Assembly: GCA_037190175.1 (NCBI GenBank)
Contig: JBBCJM010000227.1
Coordinates: forward strand, 1-19,851
Length of the DNA: 19,851 bases
Reading direction: 5' to 3'
Source of the DNA: JBBCJM01 sp037190175
GTDB lineage: Bacteria > Pseudomonadota > Alphaproteobacteria > Rhodobacterales > Rhodobacteraceae
The notes under the pieces are model-generated. The model did no database searches, was not told the origin of the DNA, and worked only from the letters and a program-made list of their open reading frames with translations. A program made the position numbers and the translations under genes. Positions 1-5,876 of this stretch are shown here, piece by piece (the first letter of the stretch is position 1; every line of letters starts with the position of its first letter).

Positions 1-30
1 TCACGCTGGGAATGCGGCAGCCCGGGACGG

Positions 31-49
31 CGTGAACCCTTTGTTCACG
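31..49. repeat. Short inverted repeat CGTGAAC-N5-GTTCACG
   Basis: Perfect 7-bp arms around a 5-base spacer, upstream of the LexA box and the small membrane ORF. It could be an operator or the end of a transcript arriving from the left. It does not fit the GTTC-N7-GTTC spacing of a LexA site. Its role is unknown. Confidence 0.4.
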
Positions 50-64
50 GATGCGGGGCATCGT

Positions 65-79
65 GAACATATCGCGAAC
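65..79. promoter_or_regulatory. LexA (SOS) box, GAAC-N7-GAAC
   Basis: The bases read GAACATATCGCGAAC, an exact match to the direct-repeat SOS box of alphaproteobacteria (GTTC-N7-GTTC on one strand, GAAC-N7-GAAC on the other). It ends 16 bases before the ATG at 96, where a repressor would block transcription of the small ORF. It could also control a divergent gene beyond the left edge. An 8-base match can occur by chance, but the position just ahead of a ribosome binding site and ORF favours function. Confidence 0.6.
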
Positions 80-95
80 CTTTCAGGAGTGTCCC

Positions 96-212
96 ATGCC
101 CCGCCCTTTCCCGCCCCGCGCCGTGGCCCGTCCGGTGCGCATCTCGCTGCCGCTGGCGGAACTGGCGGTGATGGGCGCGGCCTTCCTGCTGCTGGCCTGG
201 GCGGGCGGGTGA
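96..212 (+). CDS. 38-residue single-span membrane peptide, possibly SOS-induced
   Basis: A short ORF that starts with ATG five bases after an AGGAGT ribosome binding site (85-90) and ends with TGA. The first 15 residues are basic and proline-rich with no acidic residue. Residues 16-36 form one hydrophobic helix, so an inner-membrane protein with a cytoplasmic N-terminus is likely. It follows an exact LexA box. The only SOS peptide of similar design that I know is SidA of Caulobacter, a 29-residue membrane inhibitor of cell division. I cannot claim sequence similarity to it. The function is unknown and the DNA-damage link is inferred from the box. It runs convergently towards the PIN gene with 8 bases between them. 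Confidence 0.5.
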   Translation: MPRPFPPRAVARPVRISLPLAELAVMGAAFLLLAWAGG

Positions 213-220
213 GCGGCCTC

Positions 221-748
221 TCATCCCATCGCCCGGGCCAGCCGGGTGAGCCGCGCGCGTTTCAGCAGCGGGCGCAGGGCCACCGGGGTGCGGTCGCGGG
301 CCTCGGCCTCGGCGCGCACCGCCTCCAGCGCGGCGGCCACCGCCTCGGGGTGGTGGGACCACAGCTCCCACAGCAGGCTGTCGGGGTCGCGGCGGGTCAG
401 CCCCTCGGCGGCCAGCACGCCACGGGGGAAGTCCTGCGCGTTCCAGGTCACGATCCCGTCGGCCGAGGCCGCCACCGCGGTCGCCAGAACGTGCAGATCG
501 CCCGCGTCGGGCAGCCAGAGCCGGGCCTCGATCCCCGGGGCGGGGGCAGTCAGCGCGGCGGGAAAGCGGGCGGTGGCCCGCGCGATGTCGGGGCCGGGGT
601 CCAGCCCGTGGCGGGCGGCGGCATGGGCCCATTCGCCGAGGATCCGCGCCGACCAGCGGGGCTTGAAAAGCCCGGCCGCCGCCACGGCCAGCAGCGCCTC
701 GCGGCAGACCGCCGGCACCAGGACGCAGGCGTCGAGGACGTATCTCAC
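221..748 (-). CDS. PIN domain protein (RSP_2648 family)
   Basis: A 175-residue PIN-fold protein; PIN domains are metal-dependent ribonucleases. The acidic cluster is visible: D6 in the first strand (VLDACVLVP), E39, D81 and D84, then the TWNAQDFP segment (101-108) typical of the family. Residues 120-175 form an alanine- and arginine-rich C-terminal extension. It starts with GTG at 748, sharing the four bases GTGA with the stop of the rlmI-like gene, so translation is probably coupled. No antitoxin-like gene is beside it. The pairing with an rRNA methyltransferase hints at an RNA-processing role rather than a classical toxin, but the substrate is unknown. I recall this type being named RSP_2648 family after the Rhodobacter sphaeroides copy. 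Confidence 0.8.
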   Translation of the reverse strand: MRYVLDACVLVPAVCREALLAVAAAGLFKPRWSARILGEWAHAAARHGLDPGPDIARATARFPAALTAPAPGIEARLWLPDAGDLHVLATAVAASADGIVTWNAQDFPRGVLAAEGLTRRDPDSLLWELWSHHPEAVAAALEAVRAEAEARDRTPVALRPLLKRARLTRLARAMG

Positions 749-1956
749 CCGTCCAGCCGGAAGAACAGCGCCTTGAGGTATCCGGTCTCGGCCAGTTGCG
801 GCAGCACCGGATGGTCGGGTCCGGCCGCCCCCGTATGGATGAGCTGCCCGCGCCGCCCGCCCCGCCCGATCCCGCGGGCCGAGGCGTTGCGGAACGAGGC
901 CAGATCGGCGGCGTGCGAGCAGGAGCAGAGCGCCAGATACCCCCCCGGCGCCACCAGCGGCGCGGCCAGCCGCGCCACCCGCTCATAGGCGCGCAGGCCC
1001 GCCTCCAGCGCCGCCTTGGCGGGCGCGAAGGCCGGCGGGTCGCAGACCACCAGATCGAACCGCGCGCCCTCGGCGGCCAGCGCCTCCATGGTGGCGAAGG
1101 CGTCGCCCTGCCGGGTGGCGAAACGGTCGGCGAAGCCCGAGGCCCGCGCCCCCTGCCCCGCCAGCGCCAGCGCGGGGGCCGAGCCGTCCACCGCCAGCGC
1201 CGATCCCGCGCCCGCCGCCAGGCAGGCCAGGGCGAAGCCGCCCACGTGGCTGAACACGTCCAGCACCCGCGCGCCCTTGGCCAGCCGGGCGGCGAAGGCG
1301 TGGTTGTCGCGCTGGTCGTAATAGAGCCCGGTCTTCTGCCCGCCCAGCAGGTCGGCCAGATAGACCGCGCCGTTCATCGGCACCTGCACCGGGCCGTCCA
1401 GCGCCCCGCGGATGACGGAAGTCTCCTCCGCCAGCCCCTCCAGCGCCCGGGCGCGGCCGGCGCCGGTCTTGACCACTGTGCCGACCCCGGTCACCGCCAT
1501 CAGGGCATCGGCCAGCTGGTCCAGATGCGCCTCGGCCCAGGCGGCGTTGGGCTGCACCGCGGCCACGTCGCCGAAACGGTCGATCACCACGCCGGGCAGG
1601 CCGTCGGCCTCGGCATGGACCAGCCGGTAGAAGGGCGCGTCGTAGAGCCGTTCGCGCAGGGCCAGGGCGCGCGCCAGCCGCGCCGCGAACCACTCCGGCC
1701 CCAGCTCCGCCTCGGGGTCGGCATCCAGCATCCGCGCCACGATGCGCGAGGCGGGGTTCACCGTCGCCAGCCCCAGCGGCCGGCGCTCGGCATCCTCCAG
1801 CACCGCCAGCGCGCCCGGCGCCAGGCCCTGGGTGCGGCGGTCCATCACCAGTTCGTCGGCATAGACCCAGGGAAAGCCGTGGCGGATCGCCCGCGCCTCG
1901 GCCTTGGGGCGCAGGCGCACCACGGGACGGGCGCGGGAAAGGGGGGCATCGGTCAT
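745..1956 (-). CDS. Class I SAM-dependent rRNA methyltransferase, RlmI-like
   Basis: A 403-residue member of the RlmI family (COG1092), which makes 5-methylcytosine at position 1962 of 23S rRNA in E. coli. Residues 10-80 are a PUA-type RNA-binding region. The segment QKTGLYYDQRDNH (207-219) is the family's substrate motif. LDVFSHVGG (232-240) is the SAM-binding loop, DPP (306-308) is motif IV, and CSCSH (344-348) carries the catalytic-cysteine motif. Length and motif order match full-length members. The ATG at 1956 follows a GGGAGGGG ribosome binding site. The gene lies 38 bases after the DUF6778-like gene and overlaps the PIN gene, so the three are probably one transcript. The exact target nucleotide is inferred from the family. 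Confidence 0.88.
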   Translation of the reverse strand: MTDAPLSRARPVVRLRPKAEARAIRHGFPWVYADELVMDRRTQGLAPGALAVLEDAERRPLGLATVNPASRIVARMLDADPEAELGPEWFAARLARALALRERLYDAPFYRLVHAEADGLPGVVIDRFGDVAAVQPNAAWAEAHLDQLADALMAVTGVGTVVKTGAGRARALEGLAEETSVIRGALDGPVQVPMNGAVYLADLLGGQKTGLYYDQRDNHAFAARLAKGARVLDVFSHVGGFALACLAAGAGSALAVDGSAPALALAGQGARASGFADRFATRQGDAFATMEALAAEGARFDLVVCDPPAFAPAKAALEAGLRAYERVARLAAPLVAPGGYLALCSCSHAADLASFRNASARGIGRGGRRGQLIHTGAAGPDHPVLPQLAETGYLKALFFRLDG

Positions 1957-1994
1957 GCCCCCTCCCTAGCGGGAACGCACCCCGCGCGAAAGGC

Positions 1995-2705
1995 TCAGAG
2001 CGACATCTGCACCGTGCGCACCATGGCGGGCACCGTGATCGGCTCGCGCGCGGGCTGCACCTCGCCGCTGGAGACCGAGGGCGCGGCCGTCGCGCCGGGC
2101 TCGATCCGGGTGGACAGCTCGCGCCGGATCACCTGGCTCAGGTTCTCGATGATCACCACCCGCTGGGTGCGGCCCATCTGGTCTTCCTCGATCGCCCGCC
2201 GCCCGCCGGAGGCCTTCACATCCGCGATCACCAGGCGCGGCCCCTCGATCACCGCGCCGGTGGCGGCGTCGCGCACCGTCAGGTCGAAGCGGATCGAATG
2301 CACGCCCCCGGTGGTGTAGCGGGTCTTTTCCGTCAACGCGTGGAAGCGGCGCACCTGCGCCTCGACCACCACCGCGGGGCCGTTGGCCATGCCGTGGGTG
2401 CCGAAGCCCAGCGCCTCGGTGAAGATGCGCTGCACCTGGTCGTGCCGGTCGCCGTTGGGCTCGCCCCGCCAGACGATATCGGCGATGGGATAGAACATGT
2501 TGGCCTCGGAGACCGAAAGCCCCCGCGGCACCGCCACCCGCACCTCGCGCACGGTGTATTTCGGCACCAGCATCGCCTGGTCGGGCATCGCCGTGCCGAT
2601 GGCGGCAAAGCCCAGGGGGGCGCCGCCGGTCGAGCGCGTCACCTTCTCGCCCCCTGCGCAGGCCGAAAGCGCCAGCGCCGCTGCCATGATCATGAAGTGC
2701 CGCAT
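1995..2705 (-). CDS. DUF6778-like lipoprotein of unknown function
   Basis: A 236-residue protein with a lipoprotein signal peptide: a short charged start, a hydrophobic stretch, and the lipobox LSAC with C16 as the lipidated residue. I take the ATG at 2705, preceded by a GGAGGG ribosome binding site, because it gives a normal signal peptide. The open frame upstream to 2915 would place the signal internally. The mature part is soluble alpha/beta, with a conserved-looking YTVREVRVAVPRGL strand and a PIADIVWRGE motif near residues 75-90. It resembles a lipoprotein family of Rhodobacterales that I recall as DUF6778. It is divergent from edd and upstream of rlmI. The function is unknown. Confidence 0.75.
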   Translation of the reverse strand: MRHFMIMAAALALSACAGGEKVTRSTGGAPLGFAAIGTAMPDQAMLVPKYTVREVRVAVPRGLSVSEANMFYPIADIVWRGEPNGDRHDQVQRIFTEALGFGTHGMANGPAVVVEAQVRRFHALTEKTRYTTGGVHSIRFDLTVRDAATGAVIEGPRLVIADVKASGGRRAIEEDQMGRTQRVVIIENLSQVIRRELSTRIEPGATAAPSVSSGEVQPAREPITVPAMVRTVQMSL

Positions 2706-2908
2706 CCGTCCCTCCGGGTCGCTCCGACCTGCCGTTGGGTCACGGATGCGGGGCGAATGTGGCAAAAAAAGGATAAAGCAGAGGATTTTCGGGGTTTCTT
2801 TGCAACAGTGGAAACAATACCGCCACCGGCGCGGCTTTGGTACCGCAACGTCAGGTTGTGCCTGCGCAGCGGTGGTTCGGAACAGGCCAAAGCCGGGTCT
2901 GCCCTCTG
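2706..2908. other. Divergent intergenic region with an AT-rich patch
   Basis: The spacer between the minus-strand lipoprotein gene and the edd promoter. It holds a stretch at about 2758-2830 with A7 and several T- and A-rich runs, unusual for this genome. The patch probably contains the lipoprotein gene's promoter or a bending or protein-binding site. The best minus-strand guess is a TTGCAA -35 near 2807-2802, with no convincing -10. I see no ORF or RNA gene here. Confidence 0.35.
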
Positions 2909-2937
2909 TTGCCATGTTAGCGGTAACGGCCTATATA
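2909..2937 (+). promoter_or_regulatory. edd promoter, TTGCCA-N17-TATATA
   Basis: A -35 box TTGCCA at 2909-2914 and a -10 box TATATA at 2932-2937 are separated by exactly 17 bases, giving an expected start near 2944 and a leader of about 29 bases with AGGAGG at 2962-2967. This is one of the best sigma-70 type promoters in the window. A LacI-type operator fills the spacer. Confidence 0.7.
2914..2929. promoter_or_regulatory. LacI-family operator inside the edd promoter (CceR-type)
   Basis: The core GTTAGCGGTAAC (2916-2927) is a near-perfect palindrome with a central CG, the standard form of a LacI-family operator; only one symmetric pair is broken. It lies wholly between the -35 and -10 boxes, so a bound repressor would exclude RNA polymerase. 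In Rhodobacter, the LacI-family regulator CceR, which responds to 6-phosphogluconate, is reported to control Entner-Doudoroff genes through sites of this shape. The assignment to CceR is inference from the site and the gene. Confidence 0.6.
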
Positions 2938-2972
2938 CGCCACGCATCCGGCAACCCCGGCAGGAGGACCCC

Positions 2973-4796
2973 ATGCTCCATCCCACCATCGCCCGCGTGA
3001 CCGACCGCATCCGCGCCCGTTCGGAAGGGACGCGGGGGGAGTATCTGGCGCGGCTGCGGAAGGCGGCCGAGGCCGGGCCGGCGCGCGCGCATCTGTCCTG
3101 CGGCAACCAGGCCCATGCCTATGCCGCGATGGGGCCGGACAAGCCGGCGCTGGCAACCGGGCGCGCGCCCAATATCGGGATCGTCACCGCCTATAACGAC
3201 ATGCTCTCGGCGCATCAGCCCTATGAGGACTTCCCCCGGCTGATCCGCACCGCCGCCCGCCGCGCCGGGGCCACGGCGCAGGTGGCCGGCGGGGTGCCGG
3301 CGATGTGCGACGGGGTGACGCAAGGCCAGCCGGGGATGGAGCTTTCGCTCTTTTCCCGCGACGTGATCGCGCTGGCCGCAGGCGTCGCGCTCAGCCACAA
3401 CACCTTCGACGCGGCGCTGTATCTGGGGGTCTGCGACAAGATCGTGCCGGGGCTGATCATGGCGGCGGCAAGCTTCGGGCACATCCCCGCGGTCTTCGTG
3501 CCGGCCGGGCCGATGACCAGCGGCATCCCGAACGACGAGAAGGCCGCGGTGCGCAACCGTTACGCCGAGGGCAAGGCCACGCGGGAGGAACTGATGGCGG
3601 CCGAGATGGCCAGCTATCACGGGCCCGGCACCTGCACCTTCTACGGCACCGCCAACACCAACCAGATGCTGATGGAGTTCATGGGCCTGCACCTGCCCGG
3701 CGCCAGCTTCGTGAACCCCGGCACGCCCCTGCGCGAGGCGCTGACCGTGGCGGCGGTGGAGCGCGCGGCGGCCATCACCCGGCTGGGCAACGACTATACC
3801 CCGGCCGGCGAGGTGCTGGACGAACGCGCCTTCGTCAACGGGCTGGTCGGGCTGATGGCCACCGGGGGTTCCACCAACCTGGTGCTGCACCTGCCCGCCA
3901 TGGCGCGGGCCGCGGGGGTGGTGCTGGATCTCAGCGACTTCGACGAGATCTCGGGCGTGGTGCCGCTGATGGCCAAGGTCTATCCCAATGGCCTCGCCGA
4001 CGTGAACCATTTCCATGCCGCCGGGGGGTTGCAGTTCCTGATCGCGCAGCTGCTGGACGCGGGCCTCTTGCATGCCGACGCCCGCACCGTGGCGGGCGAG
4101 GGGCTGGCCCCCTACCGGCAGGAGCCGAGGCTGGTGGGCGGCAAGCTGGCCTGGGCCGCGGGGCCCGCGAAAACCCTGAACGACCGCATCCTGCGCCCCG
4201 CGGCCTCGCCCTTCCAGCCCACCGGGGGGCTGAAGCAGCTGGCGGGCAACCTGGGCCGCGGGGTGATCAAGGTCTCGGCGGTGGCGCCGGAACGGCATGT
4301 GGTGGAGGCCCCGGCCCGGGTGTTCCACGACCAGCAGGACGTGAAGCGCGCCTTCAAGGCGGGCGAATTCACCGCGGACTGCGTGGTGGTGGTCCGCTTC
4401 CAGGGCCCGCAGGCCAACGGGATGCCGGAACTGCACTCGCTGACGCCCATGCTCTCGGTCTTGCAGGACCGGGGCCTGAGGGTGGCGCTGGTGACCGATG
4501 GCCGGATGTCGGGAGCCTCGGGCAAGGTGCCCGCCGCCATCCATGTCTCGCCCGAGGCCGCCGCCGGCGGCCCGCTGGCCCGGCTGCGCGACGGCGATGT
4601 GGTGCGGCTGGACGCCACGGCCGGCACGCTGGCCTGCCTCGCCCCGGATTTCGAGACCCGCACGCCCGTGACGGCCGACCTCTCCGCCAATGCCCATGGC
4701 CTCGGCCGCGACCTCTTCGCCGCCTTCCGCCGCCATGTCGGCCCGGCCGAGACCGGCGCGGCGGTGGTGGTGTTAAGGCATCCGGCAGGGGCGTAG
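2973..4796 (+). CDS. edd: 6-Phosphogluconate dehydratase
   Basis: A cytoplasmic [4Fe-4S] dehydratase that converts 6-phosphogluconate to 2-keto-3-deoxy-6-phosphogluconate, the first step specific to the Entner-Doudoroff pathway. The protein has 607 residues, close to the 603 of E. coli Edd. Visible family marks are MCDGVTQG (111-118), the signature GVCDKIVPG with C154, GTCTFYGT with C221, and the second IlvD/Edd signature VTDGRMSGASGK starting at 507. C154 and C221 are expected cluster ligands. The ATG follows AGGAGG (2962-2967). The last residues (RHPAGA) are probably not native, because the stop codon TAG is formed by the first bases of an inserted REP doublet. The partner eda lies 2 kb downstream, beyond a cassette on the opposite strand. 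Confidence 0.96.
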   Translation: MLHPTIARVTDRIRARSEGTRGEYLARLRKAAEAGPARAHLSCGNQAHAYAAMGPDKPALATGRAPNIGIVTAYNDMLSAHQPYEDFPRLIRTAARRAGATAQVAGGVPAMCDGVTQGQPGMELSLFSRDVIALAAGVALSHNTFDAALYLGVCDKIVPGLIMAAASFGHIPAVFVPAGPMTSGIPNDEKAAVRNRYAEGKATREELMAAEMASYHGPGTCTFYGTANTNQMLMEFMGLHLPGASFVNPGTPLREALTVAAVERAAAITRLGNDYTPAGEVLDERAFVNGLVGLMATGGSTNLVLHLPAMARAAGVVLDLSDFDEISGVVPLMAKVYPNGLADVNHFHAAGGLQFLIAQLLDAGLLHADARTVAGEGLAPYRQEPRLVGGKLAWAAGPAKTLNDRILRPAASPFQPTGGLKQLAGNLGRGVIKVSAVAPERHVVEAPARVFHDQQDVKRAFKAGEFTADCVVVVRFQGPQANGMPELHSLTPMLSVLQDRGLRVALVTDGRMSGASGKVPAAIHVSPEAAAGGPLARLRDGDVVRLDATAGTLACLAPDFETRTPVTADLSANAHGLGRDLFAAFRRHVGPAETGAAVVVLRHPAGA

Positions 4797-4861
4797 GGTG
4801 GGCAATCTGCCCACCACTGCCCGGGTAGGTGGGCAGGATTGCCCACCCTACGGCAGGGGCG
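4783..4861. repeat. 11-bp direct repeats flanking the REP doublet
   Basis: CGGCAGGGGCG occurs at 4783-4793 and again at 4851-4861, directly at both ends of the palindromic element. It looks like a target-site duplication or a duplicated junction. Confidence 0.6.
4793..4851. repeat. Inverted REP doublet (REPIN/BIME-like), 59 bp
   Basis: Two REP-type units face each other. Each starts with the tetranucleotide GTAG and continues with a perfect 8-bp stem GGTGGGCA/TGCCCACC; one loop is ATC, the other ATCC. The left unit is 4793-4815 and the right unit, on the other strand, is 4851-4828, with 12 bases between. A GTAG head plus a hairpin is the form of REP elements mobilised by RAYT transposases. 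The whole can fold into one long hairpin and may also end transcription of the two convergent genes. No RAYT gene is in the window. The edd stop codon lies within its left end. Confidence 0.8.
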
Positions 4862-4870
4862 CGAAGCCCC
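4856..4870 (-). terminator. Terminator-like hairpin after the Slam-type gene
   Basis: On the minus strand GGGGC-TTCGC-GCCCC forms a short GC hairpin 13 bases after the stop codon. It lacks a T tract. The 23-base segment 4856-4878 recurs at 13423-13445 with one mismatch, after tctE, so it is a shared 3'-end element. Confidence 0.45.
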
Positions 4871-4883
4871 CCGGCGCTTTCGA

Positions 4884-5819
4884 TCAAAACCGCCGCGCGA
4901 AGCCCATGCTGACCCGCGTGGTGGCATAATCGTGCAGCGCGATGGTGGAGGACTGGCGCTCGCGGGTCACCTCCAGCACCGGCTGGAACCCCTTCACCTG
5001 CACCGCACGGTGCGAGAACCGCAGGGAGACCGCGGTCAGGTCATCCTCGCGCGTGCGGCCGAACAGCCCCGCCGGCCCGTCGCGGCGGCTCGACCCGCGC
5101 GAGACGGTCACCCCCAGATCCAGCCCCCCGGCGAAGGCGTAGTCGGCGGAGAGCGCGAGGCTCGCCCCCCGCATCGCCTCGGACGCCGCCGCAGCCTGCT
5201 GCCGGGTGAAGACCGCCTCGGCCCCCAGCACCAGCCGCGGCCCGGCCCGGTGGCGCAGCGCGAAGGCCAGCGTGGTGCGGCGGCCGTCCGCCCATGCCGC
5301 GCCGGGGTGGGAAAGCCAGAGCATCTCCGCCCGCGCCTCGGCCAGCGTATCCGGCCCGAAGCCCTGCGCCCAGGTCAGATAGACACCCGGCCCGGAAGAA
5401 TAGGGCCTGTCGCCCAGCCAGCGGCCCTGCGCCAATAACCCCGCGCCCATACGCCCCTCGCGGCCCAGGGCGAATTCCACCCCCGCCTCGGCGCGAACCG
5501 TCACCTCGTTCAGCGCCCGGTCCTCGAAGAACCGCCCGTCCGCCACGAAGGCCAGCCGCGCCCGGCTGCGGGGGCCGAGCGGCGGCAGCGCGACATGGCC
5601 GAAGGTCAGCCGCAGCCCGGTGCCCGACTTCGCCCGCGCATCCTCGGAGAGCGTGAAGGGCAGGCCGGCGATGTCGATGGTCTCGGCGGTGGTGCGGCGC
5701 ACCGGGTTGGTCTCGGGCACCAGCGCGAAGCGCAGGAAGCTCTGGCCGTGGCGCGGAGCCTCGCGGGCCTCCGCCGGCAGGGCCAGCAGCAGCAGGGCGG
5801 CAAGCAGGGCGCGGAACAT
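4884..5819 (-). CDS. Slam-type outer-membrane barrel (DUF560, type XI secretion), no TPR domain
   Basis: A 311-residue protein with a cleavable signal peptide (residues 1-18, ending AEA), then a barrel-like sequence of alternating strands ending in phenylalanine (MGFARRF), the usual end of outer-membrane barrels. The segments IDIAGLPFTLSEDARAKSG, GRWLGDRPYS and a final HDYATTRVSMGF match what I know of the DUF560 domain of surface lipoprotein assembly modulators, which move lipoproteins to the cell surface. Known Slams carry an N-terminal TPR domain before the barrel; here the barrel follows the signal peptide at once. The ATG at 5819 has an AGAGG site. The neighbouring upstream gene encodes a matching poly-glycine lipoprotein, its likely cargo. 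Family assignment is fairly sure; secretion of that cargo is inferred. Confidence 0.82.
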   Translation of the reverse strand: MFRALLAALLLLALPAEAREAPRHGQSFLRFALVPETNPVRRTTAETIDIAGLPFTLSEDARAKSGTGLRLTFGHVALPPLGPRSRARLAFVADGRFFEDRALNEVTVRAEAGVEFALGREGRMGAGLLAQGRWLGDRPYSSGPGVYLTWAQGFGPDTLAEARAEMLWLSHPGAAWADGRRTTLAFALRHRAGPRLVLGAEAVFTRQQAAAASEAMRGASLALSADYAFAGGLDLGVTVSRGSSRRDGPAGLFGRTREDDLTAVSLRFSHRAVQVKGFQPVLEVTRERQSSTIALHDYATTRVSMGFARRF

Positions 5820-5841
5820 GGGGGAACCTCTCGCGGGAAGG

Positions 5842-5869
5842 GCGCGGCCCCCGGGGAAGGGGGCCGCGC
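5842..5869 (-). other. Strong stem-loop between the lipoprotein and barrel genes
   Basis: A perfect 11-bp stem (5842-5852 with 5859-5869) with a 6-base loop lies in the 57-base gap between the two cassette genes. It has no T tract, so it more likely protects or trims the upstream message or lowers expression of the barrel gene than ends transcription. Confidence 0.6.
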
Positions 5870-5876
5870 GAAGGGG

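Noticed and set aside
1..35. End of a plus-strand gene (frame ending TGA at 33-35)
   Set aside because: Only about ten codons are visible and they match no family I recognise, so the call cannot be supported.
31..49. GTGAAC-N5-GTTCAC palindrome as another LexA site
   Set aside because: Alphaproteobacterial LexA sites are direct repeats with a 7-base spacer; this is an inverted repeat with a 5-base spacer.
221..748. PIN protein as the toxin of a VapBC toxin-antitoxin pair
   Set aside because: No short antitoxin gene is adjacent; the coupled partner is an rRNA methyltransferase.
2706..2915. N-terminal extension of the DUF6778-like gene to 2915
   Set aside because: It would bury a good lipoprotein signal peptide inside the protein, ignore the GGAGGG site before 2705 and run into the edd operator.
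2931..4736. Long open frame antisense to edd (601 codons) and similar long antisense frames over rlmI, glnE and tctA
   Set aside because: They are by-products of high GC codon positions: low-complexity Arg/Gly/His/Pro-rich products with no domain, fully covered by well-supported genes.
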